DNA from: Streptomyces sp. NBC_01471
GTDB lineage: Bacteria > Actinomycetota > Actinomycetes > Streptomycetales > Streptomycetaceae
Direction: 5' to 3'
Length of the DNA: 64,000 bases
NCBI RefSeq assembly: GCF_041438865.1
Contig: NZ_CP109451.1
Span: forward strand, 434,001 to 498,000
Within the stretch, counting starts at the first letter, position 1. The number at the start of each line of letters is the position of its first letter. Shown in pieces: positions 57,139 to 64,000 of the stretch. A model generated the notes under the pieces. It had not been told where the DNA came from and did no database searches. It was given only the letters and a program-made list of their open reading frames with translations. The translations under genes and the position numbers were made by a program.

Positions 57139-58194
57139 TCAGACGTGGGTCCCTGTTCCCTCGACGGCGAGGCAGGACCAGGTGAAACCGGCTCCCGCGC
57201 TCAGGATGAACGCGAAGTCGCCGGCGGACAGCAGGCGCCGGTCCAGCAGTTCGGCGAGCCCTGCGATGGCGTCGCCCGCCCCCACATGACCCGTCTCACG
57301 GCCCCAGTCGCACAGCGGTGCGGATGTCGCACCGGACAGGACGGGCGCCCAGCTCTCCCGCAGCAGTCGAGCGCCGAAGCGCGGCAGCACCACGGCGCGC
57401 AGACGGCTGTCGTCAGGGGTCAGACCGGTGTCCTTCAGAGCCTCGGTCACCACCCGCTCGATGGCGGCGGTGTTGGCGTCGTCGAAGGCCTTGACGCCGT
57501 TGGCCCTGAGGTAGACGCGCTTGGTACGTCGCATGTCGACAGGGGTCGCGTGATGGACCGGTGCCGGTGAGAAGGGGGCGACGCCGCGGTGCATGCCTTC
57601 GAGGTGGGGGGCGGCCGTCGTGCACACCGAGCGCAGCAGGAGCGGGCACGGGTGGGCGGGGTCCGTGGTGAGGACCGCCGAGGTGCCCACGTCCCCGTAG
57701 GCGACGCCGTAGTCGCTGGTCCACCGGTCGAAGGCCGGGGGAACGAACCTGTCCGCCGTGGTCACCACGGCGAAGCCCGGGTCCTCGTCCTGCGCCAGCC
57801 GGGAGAAGGCGAGTTCGACGGCGGTCGTCCCGCCGTTGCATATCTGCTGGATGCCGACAGGCACGGCGTCCGATGCGCCCAGGCCGTGCGCGATGTAGTG
57901 GGCGACGGGCCACAGGTCGTGCCCCTGGTAGTGCATGTACGCGTGGTAGAGGGAGGTGACGTCCTCGGCCCGCACACCACCCCGTCCGAGGGCGGACTCA
58001 CCGGCCCGCACAGCCATGTCGGGAGCGGAGACGTCCTCGGCCACGGGCAACGTGGCATGTCCCAGGTCGTCGGCCGCGCGGCGGGTCAGTTCCCCTTCCC
58101 GTACGGCCGCTTCGCAGCTCTGCCGATTCGCGGGCAGCCAGACCGCGGCTGCGGCGATTCCCGCGTGGGCCCTCGGTTTCATGTCGTGCGGCAT
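57139..58194 (-). CDS. 3-oxoacyl-ACP synthase III-like enzyme (KAS III family)
   Basis: A 351-residue thiolase-fold protein. The nucleophile Cys119 is in GIQQICNGGTTAVELAFSRL, and VVTTADRFVPPAFDRWTSDYGVAYGDVGTSAVLT is the adjoining core. At the usual FabH His the sequence has VVLPRFGARLLRESW (no His-Gln-Ala-Asn), and the Asn site reads ETGHVGAGDAIAGL. It is therefore not a standard FabH and may be an acyltransferase-type KAS III (as CerJ-like) or a signal-biosynthesis enzyme. ATG 58194 fits GGAG 9 bases upstream. An ARE-like operator overlaps its promoter, and its gene stands between the receptor and regulator genes. Confidence 0.8.
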   Translation of the reverse strand: MPHDMKPRAHAGIAAAAVWLPANRQSCEAAVREGELTRRAADDLGHATLPVAEDVSAPDMAVRAGESALGRGGVRAEDVTSLYHAYMHYQGHDLWPVAHYIAHGLGASDAVPVGIQQICNGGTTAVELAFSRLAQDEDPGFAVVTTADRFVPPAFDRWTSDYGVAYGDVGTSAVLTTDPAHPCPLLLRSVCTTAAPHLEGMHRGVAPFSPAPVHHATPVDMRRTKRVYLRANGVKAFDDANTAAIERVVTEALKDTGLTPDDSRLRAVVLPRFGARLLRESWAPVLSGATSAPLCDWGRETGHVGAGDAIAGLAELLDRRLLSAGDFAFILSAGAGFTWSCLAVEGTGTHV

Positions 58195-58326
58195 TTCTGC
58201 CGACTCCACTGGTCCAGGGGCGCGTTGACGGCTGCCGCCGCAGGAGCGGAGTAAACAGTGGGACGTGACATCGGCTGCTCCTGAAGCTCTACGTCGGGCA
58301 CCGCTGAACAAACATAGAAGCGACAT

Positions 58327-58350
58327 TACAAACCGGCATTCCGGTTTGTC
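58327..58350. promoter_or_regulatory. ARE-like operator 3, in the KAS III promoter
   Basis: TTACAAACCGGCATTCCGGTTT and the following GTC form a near-perfect palindrome. On the minus strand TTGACA and TAATGT flank it as -35 and -10 with an 18-base spacer, about 130 bases before the KAS III start. Best of the five sites. Confidence 0.75.
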
Positions 58351-58535
58351 AACAAGAGCTCGCAGCCTCACCCACCCTCTCTCGAACCTTCGAGACAGTG
58401 CTCAATCACCCTGCTCAGAGGCCTATTTGTGACCCGGCCGTCTCCACCCGGCGCAACCAGCACTCCCCACTGCACAGGATGATCCGCCCCACAAGTTATG
58501 TTGCTATTCCAGGCAATTAGGACCAACACCTAGCT

Positions 58536-58559
58536 ATGAAACCGGCAAGTTGGTTTCAT
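58536..58559. promoter_or_regulatory. ARE-like operator 4, upstream of the receptor gene
   Basis: ATGAAACCGGCAAGTTGGTT followed by TCAT is an imperfect palindrome with the same 18-bp core spacing, 115 bases before the receptor start. Autoregulation of the receptor gene is the likely role. Confidence 0.72.
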
Positions 58560-58673
58560 AGTGCTCATGACGCGGCATCACCCCCATCGACTCGCCATGA
58601 GCAGCCACGCCGTGCGCTCCCCCCGAGCCCACGCTCACGGGTCAACCACTCACCTCACCTGGAGGGCACTTCC

Positions 58674-59327
58674 GTGAGCAAGCAGGAGCGGGCCACCCGC
58701 ACACGTCACGCTCTGATCCAGTCCGCGGCCCATGTCTTCGACCAGGGCGGGTACTCCCAGGCGAGGCTCGAACAGGTCAGCCAGGGCGCCGGAGTGAGCC
58801 GTGGCGCGCTGTTCTTCCATTTCGCCAACAAGGAGGCCCTGGCCGACGCCGTGGAGGAGGCGGCGTCCAGGACCCTGCGCGCCGCGGCCGGAGACGTCTA
58901 CCGCCGGCGCGGCGGCGCGCTGCAGGCGTTGATCGACACCACCCACGCCCTGGCCAGGCTGTTCAGCCATGACCAGGTCGTACGCGGCGGCTTCCAGGTC
59001 AGTTGCCACACGAACCGGGGCAGCGGCAAACCCCTGCGGGAGCAGTGGGAGTCGTACGTCGGCCTGCTGCTCCGGGAGGCCGACGCGGGCAACGAGTTGC
59101 TGGGGAGCGCACCGCAGCGCGACATCGTCGAGACCATCGTGGCAGCCACCACCGGATTCCAGATTCTCGGACACCACGACGAGGCGCGACTGTCCGCTTT
59201 CGCACTCACCCGTTTCTGGCGGCTGCTGCTGCCGCGGCTGGCCACGGCAGAGGTCCTGGGCGGTCTGCGGCCGGACGGCAGCAGGCCGGCGGATCACCCG
59301 GCGCATTCGCCCCGACAGCAGATCTGA
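58674..59327 (+). CDS. Gamma-butyrolactone receptor-type TetR regulator (ArpA/ScbR/JadR2-like)
   Basis: A 217-residue TetR protein. The HTH domain KQERATRTRHALIQSAAHVFDQGGYSQARLEQVSQGAGVSRGALFFHFANKEALADAVEE is characteristic of the GBL-receptor branch. The ligand domain begins near residue 70 and includes the Trp-containing segment REQWESYVGLLL near 125 and the end LARLFSHDQVVRGGFQVSC. Whether it binds a GBL or the antibiotic (pseudo-receptor) cannot be told. GTG 58674 follows GGAGGG by 8 bases. Five operators of its type surround it, and an AfsA gene lies 4 kb away. Confidence 0.88.
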   Translation: MSKQERATRTRHALIQSAAHVFDQGGYSQARLEQVSQGAGVSRGALFFHFANKEALADAVEEAASRTLRAAAGDVYRRRGGALQALIDTTHALARLFSHDQVVRGGFQVSCHTNRGSGKPLREQWESYVGLLLREADAGNELLGSAPQRDIVETIVAATTGFQILGHHDEARLSAFALTRFWRLLLPRLATAEVLGGLRPDGSRPADHPAHSPRQQI

Positions 59328-59369
59328 CGATCCGTCATATGCGCACTGAGTGCCCCGCCAGCGGCCCTT

Positions 59370-59393
59370 GACAAACAGTCGTGCCGGTTTGTT
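59370..59393. promoter_or_regulatory. ARE-like operator 5, in the histidine-kinase promoter
   Basis: GACAAACAGTCGTGCCGGTT then TGTT sits between TTGACA (59369) and TTATGT, spacing 18, about 50 bases before the kinase start. The left arm deviates (AAACA). Confidence 0.68.
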
Positions 59394-59442
59394 ATGTTCA
59401 GCGCACTGGATCGCTGGTCGACGCATTCATGTGAGGAGAACC

Positions 59443-60474
59443 ATGGAACTCCGCCACCGCCCGGCAGTCCAGTCGGGCGTCGGAATCCTGGAAAGCGCCG
59501 TAGGCGAAGGTTTCGCGGCGGCCCTGCAGGCGGGCCTGTCCCGGGCGATCGTGGGCCGTCCGGGACACACAGCGCCCGCCCGGCCGTCCGGGCCCGCGTC
59601 ACCGGACCGAACAGCGGTGCTGAACCAGTTCGAGGCCGCCGCGACACGGGTCCTGACCACCCGGCAGGAGCGGCAGGCCGACGCATCCCCACTGACGAAC
59701 CACGCCGGACGTGTCCCGGGCCCTGCCGGCGTCCCGGCGGGCGCGATCGCAGCGGACCGGGATCACCTCTGGTGCGAACTTCCGCCCGCGGCGGCCGCCC
59801 TGCGGCCGCGGTCCATGGTGCGGCAGCCGCCGGAGGGGGCGCAGTCGGCCGAGCAGACGGCGGACGCGCTCTGGGACGAGCGGCGCAGACTCGCCCGCGA
59901 GGTGCACGACGAGATCGGTACGCCGATCGACCTGGCACTGCGGCGGCTCACCCTGCTCGGGACCGCCGCCGGCGATCCCGGCGGTCATCTCGGCGCCGCG
60001 CAGGAGGCGTTGGCACAGGCCGAGCGGCGCATAGCCGGTCTGGTCGGCGGCCTGCGTGCTGAGACGGACGTTCCGCTGCTGAAGGAAGCCGTACGCGACT
60101 TCGCCGTCCAGGCGGCTCCGGCGAACCTCAAGGTGTCGGTCAGCTCGACCGGCCAGGAGCGGGACCTGCCGGACGCCTGGCGGCGCGAGATCTTCCTGGC
60201 CGTGCGCGAGTGTCTGCGCAACAGCTTCGCCCACGCCTCGGCCACGCAGGTGTCCGTCGTATCGCGCGTCACCCGCAGATGGGCGCATGTGCGAATCGAG
60301 GACAACGGCACGGGCTTCGAGCCCGGGCCGCACCTGCCTCCGCACAGGGAGGGCCACGGTATGCGCTCCATGGCCGAGCGGATCGAGACGCTCGGCGGGC
60401 GACTCGCGGTGCGCAGCGGCCCCGCCGGGGGAACGCGCGTGGACATCCACGTCCCCGTGCGCCCCTACGCCTGA
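59443..60474 (+). CDS. Soluble histidine kinase (HisKA_3/NarL type)
   Basis: A 343-residue kinase without membrane segments. The first 140 residues are Pro/Ala-rich with no known sensor fold. The dimerisation box is RRLAREVHDEIGTPIDLALRRL, with phospho-acceptor His155. The ATPase domain has ECLRNSFAHASATQVSVV (N box), RIEDNGTGFEPG (G1) and EGHGMRSMAERIETLGGRL (G2). Such kinases usually pair with NarL-type regulators, and none is adjacent, so the partner is not encoded here; the OmpR-type regulator at 55923 is not the expected type. The promoter carries an ARE-like operator. Confidence 0.85.
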   Translation: MELRHRPAVQSGVGILESAVGEGFAAALQAGLSRAIVGRPGHTAPARPSGPASPDRTAVLNQFEAAATRVLTTRQERQADASPLTNHAGRVPGPAGVPAGAIAADRDHLWCELPPAAAALRPRSMVRQPPEGAQSAEQTADALWDERRRLAREVHDEIGTPIDLALRRLTLLGTAAGDPGGHLGAAQEALAQAERRIAGLVGGLRAETDVPLLKEAVRDFAVQAAPANLKVSVSSTGQERDLPDAWRREIFLAVRECLRNSFAHASATQVSVVSRVTRRWAHVRIEDNGTGFEPGPHLPPHREGHGMRSMAERIETLGGRLAVRSGPAGGTRVDIHVPVRPYA

Positions 60475-60530
60475 CCACGGGCGCACGCACGCCGATCCCC
60501 GGAACAACTGCCGGAAATGAGGAGTGTTCG

Positions 60531-60560
60531 ATGCACCCTCCGAGGAGGACCATGCCCTGA
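60531..60560 (+). other. Possible 9-codon upstream open reading frame
   Basis: ATG 60531 through TGA 60560 encodes MHPPRRTMP, with GAGGAG 6 bases before. It follows the kinase gene by 56 bases and precedes the hairpin array. It may be a leader peptide or chance. Confidence 0.3.
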
Positions 60561-60613
60561 TACGTCCAGCCTACGGAGCCGTACCGTTCAAGGGCGGCCG
60601 TCCCTCTGCCACG

Positions 60614-60749
60614 AATCCGGTGTGCCAGCACCGGATTTCTTGGGTTCATCCCCTCTGCTCACAGAATCCCATTTCAGTGAGCAGAGTTTCAGCCGGGTGC
60701 CAGCCCGGCTGATGTGAACCCTGTCAGGACCTCGGACACGACCCGAGGT
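60614..60749 (+). ncRNA. Structured leader RNA: four hairpins in a row, two with identical TGCCAG loops
   Basis: Stems: A 60614-60622/60629-60637 (9 bp, loop TGCCAG); closing stem 60642-60648/60715-60721 (GGGTTCA/TGAACCC), enclosing B 60653-60662/60677-60686 (10 bp) and C 60690-60697/60704-60711 (8 bp, loop TGCCAG); D 60729-60735/60743-60749 (7 bp). All stems are perfect. The leader sits between the kinase gene and the RBS of the HTH gene at 60785. The closing stem plus B and C form a three-way junction. It may be a riboswitch-like element or a protein-binding leader; I do not recognise a known family. Confidence 0.6.
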
Positions 60750-60784
60750 GACTTTCATGCCTCCCCGCAGGAGACACCCACATC

Positions 60785-62290
60785 ATGCGCTCTGCTACCC
60801 CGATTTTCCAGCCCCGAACTGATTCCTGCGCAACTATGGCCGACCGTAGCCCCCTGCCCGTACCCCCGTCGCCGGTGCCCGAACGCCGTCAACGAGTCAA
60901 GGTCCCTTGGCGGTTGGTGGCTTCCGCGTGCTACTCGGACGCCGCGCTCAGCGTCTATATGAAGGTCAAGGCGCTGGGACAGCGCGCGGAGGGCTGCACG
61001 GCCGGCACCCGCACCCTCGCCCGCTACCTGGGCCTGTCGAAGGCGACGGTGGAGCGGGGCGTGGCGCAGCTGCGCAGTCCCGCCCCCGACGGGATCGTGG
61101 AACTTCCCGTGAACGAACGGCGCTCGCTGCCGGGAGGGTCGGGGACGACCGCACGCCGGCGCCTGCGGCCCATGACGTCCGAGGAGCCCTTCATCTGGCT
61201 CCCGGTGGCCGCCTGCGAGGACCTCAAGCCCCGCCACCTCCGGGCGTACGCCGTCCTCTGCTACGCCCAGGTGCGCGGCATACCGCTGACCGAGGGCGAG
61301 TTGGCCGGATTCTTGCGGCACCACTCCGGGCCCCGGGCCGGCCGGCCGCTCACGGCGCAGGCCGCGGGACGGGCCATCGACGCACTGGATGCCTCGGGGT
61401 GGGTCGTGGTGGAGCGCCGGTCGGGCCCGCAGGGACGCCACCGCTTCATCCCGCACGACCGTCCGCCCGTGCCGGGTGTGGCCGGTGTGGCCGGTAGCAC
61501 CACGGGATCCGTCTCCGGAGCGACCGAACCACGGAGACCGGGATCCGGGCAGCCGCCTCAGACCACGTCTTGTCGTGCTCAAGAGGTTTCGGGATCGGCG
61601 CACAGTGATGCATCGCTCGTGTATGAGGAAGACCAGAGAACTGAACGACCCGATGACGAACCGCCGTTGGCCTTTCCCGCCGGAGGCGAAGCACCGGTGG
61701 GACAGGAACCGCGCAGCTCGGCGACTGCGTCACCGGTGTCCGCCCTGCCGGGCCCTGTTCACCATGAAGCGCCCCCACGGATCCGCAGCCGGGAGCCATT
61801 GACGTTCAGCGCACGGGTCCACGAAGCGCTGGAGCCGGTGCGGTGGATGCTTCCGGCGCTGAGCCTGTACGTACAGCGGCTGGTGGGCCGTGAAGTGGGG
61901 CGGCAGCTGACGGAAGGCGCGTCCGTCGGCCGTGTGCGGGGACGGTTGGAGCAGCGGCTCGCCCGGACCATGACGTCGGACATACGCGACAGCGGACGGT
62001 GGCTGGTCGGGGTCGCCCTGCCGCGGCGGGGGTGCGCGAACCCGGACTGTGAGTCCGGAGTGCTCTGGTCGACCGGGGCACGGTGCGGCGCCTGCCGCGA
62101 GGCGCGGCTGGACCGCCGCGCGGGGGCCACAGCTGTCCGGAGCGCGGAGCCTCGCCGCGATCCTCAGGAACGCGTACCACTCCCCCGCCCCGGGCGGGCA
62201 CCACAGCAGCCCTCTGCACCCGCCCGGCTGCCCGTGGGCCCGAACTCGTACTACCTGCGGTGCCGCGCCGAGCTGCGGGCGGCCCGGTAA
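60785..62290 (+). CDS. HTH and zinc-ribbon protein of unknown function
   Basis: A 501-residue protein. Residues 40-110 contain a winged helix (AGTRTLARYLGLSKATVERGVAQL), and 130-215 a second helical domain (HLRAYAVLCYAQVRGIPLTEGELAGFL...RAIDALDASGWVVVER). A Pro/Ser/Ala-rich linker follows (220-345). The C-terminus has CANPDCESGVLWSTGARCGAC (about 418-438), a CxxxxC/CxxC zinc ribbon. The layout resembles plasmid-type replication or DNA-binding proteins of Streptomyces, but I do not recognise a named family. The chosen ATG follows AGGAG with 13-base spacing and is preceded by the structured leader. Confidence 0.65.
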   Translation: MRSATPIFQPRTDSCATMADRSPLPVPPSPVPERRQRVKVPWRLVASACYSDAALSVYMKVKALGQRAEGCTAGTRTLARYLGLSKATVERGVAQLRSPAPDGIVELPVNERRSLPGGSGTTARRRLRPMTSEEPFIWLPVAACEDLKPRHLRAYAVLCYAQVRGIPLTEGELAGFLRHHSGPRAGRPLTAQAAGRAIDALDASGWVVVERRSGPQGRHRFIPHDRPPVPGVAGVAGSTTGSVSGATEPRRPGSGQPPQTTSCRAQEVSGSAHSDASLVYEEDQRTERPDDEPPLAFPAGGEAPVGQEPRSSATASPVSALPGPVHHEAPPRIRSREPLTFSARVHEALEPVRWMLPALSLYVQRLVGREVGRQLTEGASVGRVRGRLEQRLARTMTSDIRDSGRWLVGVALPRRGCANPDCESGVLWSTGARCGACREARLDRRAGATAVRSAEPRRDPQERVPLPRPGRAPQQPSAPARLPVGPNSYYLRCRAELRAAR

Positions 62291-62407
62291 CCAGAAACGG
62301 CCCGGTAACCAGGAACGGCCCTTAACCGGGAACGGCCTTCTGCCGGGCAGGAGCCGAAGCCCTGCCCGGCAGAAGGCCGAGTGCTGTACGCGGGAGACGC
62401 CGTACGG

Positions 62408-63250
62408 TCAGGCGAACGCCCCGGCGTGGTCTGCCGCCCAGGTGCGGAAGGAGCGTGCGGGCCTCCCCAGGAGATCCGCCGTGGTCCGTTCCACCTGCGC
62501 CTTGCCGCCGTCGAGCTGACGCCGCGCACTGTGCATCAACGCATCGGCGACCGCGGCCGGGTAGCGGGTGCGCAGGCGCGCGGACGCCTGCTCCGGGTCC
62601 AGTTCCACGAACCGCAGGGGGCGGCCGAGCGCCTGCGCCAGGTCGGCGGTCTGATCGACCGCCGAAAGGGCCCTGGGTCCGGTCAGCGTGTACTGCCTCC
62701 CGTCATGCCCGTCCTCGGTCAGAGCCCGCACCGCCACCTCGGCGACGTCGCGCGGGTCGACACAGGGATTCCGTGAGCGCCCGTACAGAGCGTGCACCTC
62801 CCCTCCCGACCGGATCGTGCGGGCCCAGGACAGCGTGTTGGACATGAACGACCGGGGACGCAGCATCGTCCATTCCAGCCCGCTGCTGCGTACCAGGTGT
62901 TCGTTCCTCCGCTGCCAGGCGGTGATCAGGTCCAGTGCCGCGGGGTCCGCGACCGCGGCCGCGGACAGCTTCACCAGGCGGCGTACGCCCGTCGCCGTGG
63001 CTTCCTCGACGAGGACCGCATCGTGGTCCTGCTGGGGGTCGTTGGTCACGAGGAACACCGACCGCACCCCGCGAAGCGCCCGGCTCAGCGAGAGCCGGTC
63101 CTCGTAGGAGCCCTGGACGACCTCCACCGCCGGTCCCTTCACCGTCACCCGCGCAGGATCCCGGGCCAGGATTCGTACCGGCCCCGTGCCGGCAAGCAGC
63201 CGGGCCACCTGGTGTCCGACCGTCCCGGTCGCCCCTGTCACAAGAATCAC
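62408..63250 (-). CDS. NmrA-like NAD(P)H-binding reductase near afsA (JadW2-like role possible)
   Basis: A 280-residue atypical SDR. VILVTGATGTVGHQVARLLAGTGPVRILARDPARV is the cofactor start, VKLSAAAVADPAALDLITAWQRRNEHLVRSSGLEWTMLRPRSFMSNTLSW the NmrA core, NPCVDPRDVAEVAVRALTEDG the distal loop. It lies next to the AfsA gene on the same strand; in GBL clusters such a reductase is a candidate for reducing the butenolide intermediate. GTG 63250 is selected because the cofactor strand begins at its second codon. Its functional link to GBL synthesis is inferred from position. Confidence 0.8.
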   Translation of the reverse strand: MILVTGATGTVGHQVARLLAGTGPVRILARDPARVTVKGPAVEVVQGSYEDRLSLSRALRGVRSVFLVTNDPQQDHDAVLVEEATATGVRRLVKLSAAAVADPAALDLITAWQRRNEHLVRSSGLEWTMLRPRSFMSNTLSWARTIRSGGEVHALYGRSRNPCVDPRDVAEVAVRALTEDGHDGRQYTLTGPRALSAVDQTADLAQALGRPLRFVELDPEQASARLRTRYPAAVADALMHSARRQLDGGKAQVERTTADLLGRPARSFRTWAADHAGAFA

Positions 63251-63299
63251 GCCAGATCTTCCTTGTCCCTGGTTTCGTCCGCCGGGCTCACCGGCCCGG

Positions 63300-64000
63300 T
63301 CAGCCCGCGAGCGTCGCGTACACGGGAGCGGCGAGCACACAGTCGAAGACCGGCTCGCCGCTCTGGTGACCGACGACCCGTACTCCGGTCCGGTCGCCCG
63401 CACACACGCCCTTGCGCACGATCTCGGTTCTGAGCCGGAAGGGTGCGCCGAACTCGGCGTACTGCCGGAAGGTGGCCGAGCCGCTGGACGGTACGTACGG
63501 TCCGGGTCCGGCCGTCGCCGTGGCTGCCTGGCGGGCAGCCTCCAGGAGGACCATGCCGGGTACGTGGTCATTGGGGTGCTGGAAGAGCGTGGGAAGGGTC
63601 GTGTCGACGCTCAGGAGCCACTCGTTCCGCTCCCCTCCCTCGCACAGCAGGACGTCCTGGGCCCGGCTGCGGCCCACGCGGTACGGGGCCAGCCGCGGTA
63701 CCGGGGGAACGCTGACGCCGGACGCCTCGCGTCCGGCCCGCAGCCGCCGGTAGACACTGGGGCTCGTGAATCGCGTCTGGCCGACTCCGGTGGCGACCAC
63801 CCACCCGGCGCGGCGCATGATCCAGTGGCAGGTGAGACGGCTGGGCTGTCCGGACTTGTTCGTGGCGATCTCAGGAAGGAACACCTCGACGTCCATGTCG
63901 GCAGCCTCAGCATCCACGCCCAAGTACTGGGGCCGGCAGGTGAATTCGAGATCCGACAGCATGAAGTGGTAGCCGAGGGGCACCGCCAGCCCAGCGTGAC
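63300..64000 (-). CDS. afsA: AfsA-type gamma-butyrolactone biosynthesis protein, N-terminus cut by right edge
   Basis: The visible 233 residues hold the C-terminal part of an AfsA/JadW1 enzyme: LGYHFMLSDLEFTCRPQYLG, MDVEVFLPE, RAQDVLLCEGGERNEWLLSVDTTLPTLFQHPNDHVPGMVLLEAARQAATATAGP and FRQYAEFGAPFRLRTEIV. These are the two hot-dog-fold repeats typical of AfsA, which condenses a beta-ketoacyl-ACP with dihydroxyacetone phosphate in the first committed step of GBL synthesis. The reading frame continues off the window (codons for His-Ala-Gly-Leu-Ala-Val precede Pro-Leu-Gly). It supplies a signal for the receptor at 58674. Confidence 0.88.
   Translation of the reverse strand, partial: HAGLAVPLGYHFMLSDLEFTCRPQYLGVDAEAADMDVEVFLPEIATNKSGQPSRLTCHWIMRRAGWVVATGVGQTRFTSPSVYRRLRAGREASGVSVPPVPRLAPYRVGRSRAQDVLLCEGGERNEWLLSVDTTLPTLFQHPNDHVPGMVLLEAARQAATATAGPGPYVPSSGSATFRQYAEFGAPFRLRTEIVRKGVCAGDRTGVRVVGHQSGEPVFDCVLAAPVYATLAG

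Noticed and set aside
60641..60655. GGGTTCATCCC as a tRNA T-arm.
   Set aside because: No acceptor, anticodon or D arm can be folded around it; the bases pair instead with TGAACCC at 60715-60721.

Overview
The window is high-GC actinobacterial DNA, almost certainly Streptomyces. It carries a rodlin-type aerial-hypha protein, a SoxR-type regulator, gamma-butyrolactone (GBL) signalling genes of the AfsA and ArpA/ScbR families, and a large type II polyketide cluster. There are no tRNA or rRNA genes and no CRISPR array.

Layout. (1) 1-7691: a fatty-acid-like catabolic island with an acyl-CoA synthetase (cut by the left edge), four acyl-CoA dehydrogenases, an enoyl-CoA hydratase and an MHS-type transporter. 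(2) 7670-9469: an IS5-like element, inserted exactly at the transporter's stop codon and carrying a GNAT gene as passenger. (3) 9531-14750: single genes (TetX-like FAD monooxygenase, rodlin, GNAT protein, MarR regulator, NmrA-like reductase) and a truncated second MarR gene. (4) 14754-24172: type II thioesterase, two-domain ABM protein, FrnE-like DsbA protein, SoxR, a glycosyltransferase (GT) relic, questin-oxidase-like protein, GT, membrane acyltransferase, FMN reductase, and a DHA2 exporter with a divergent TetR gene. (5) 24158-38274: deoxysugar genes, three more GTs and a rare ABM-ABM-methyltransferase fusion. (6) 38769-52450: acyl-CoA carboxylase epsilon and beta, Sfp-type PPTase, an extra carrier protein, a second exporter and the angucycline core. 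In transcriptional order the core is oxygenase (PgaE/UrdE type), cyclase, KSalpha, KSbeta, ACP, ketoreductase, aromatase, and an oxygenase-reductase fusion (PgaM/UrdM type). (7) 53013-56702: carboxylase alpha subunit, OvmZ-like protein and a JadR1/LanI-type regulator. (8) 57139-64000: signalling genes (KAS III-like enzyme, GBL receptor, soluble histidine kinase, NmrA reductase, AfsA) plus an HTH/zinc-ribbon gene with a structured leader.

How it fits together. The carboxylase subunits would make malonyl-CoA, and the PPTase would activate the ACPs. The minimal PKS, ketoreductase, aromatase and cyclase would build a benz[a]anthraquinone, which the two flavoenzymes hydroxylate and reduce. The sugar genes encode RmlA, RmlB, 2,3-dehydratase, 3-ketoreductase, PLP 3,4-dehydratase, epimerase and two 4-ketoreductases. 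This set is enough for a D-olivose-like and an L-rhodinose-like sugar, and there is no aminotransferase. Four intact GTs in two paralogous pairs would attach the sugars. Acyl transfer, methylation and possibly oxidative ring cleavage (questin-oxidase-like and ABM proteins) may follow, with export by two DHA2 transporters.

Regulation. Five 18-bp operators (AAACC-N8-GGTTT type) lie between 56.7 and 59.4 kb, upstream of the response regulator, KAS III, receptor and kinase genes. They suggest a GBL-receptor circuit feeding the response regulator. A conserved promoter module of about 95 bp precedes both the core PKS operon and the tailoring operon, which suggests the regulator controls both together. 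The product is inferred to be a glycosylated angucycline; I cannot match it to a specific known compound from sequence alone.
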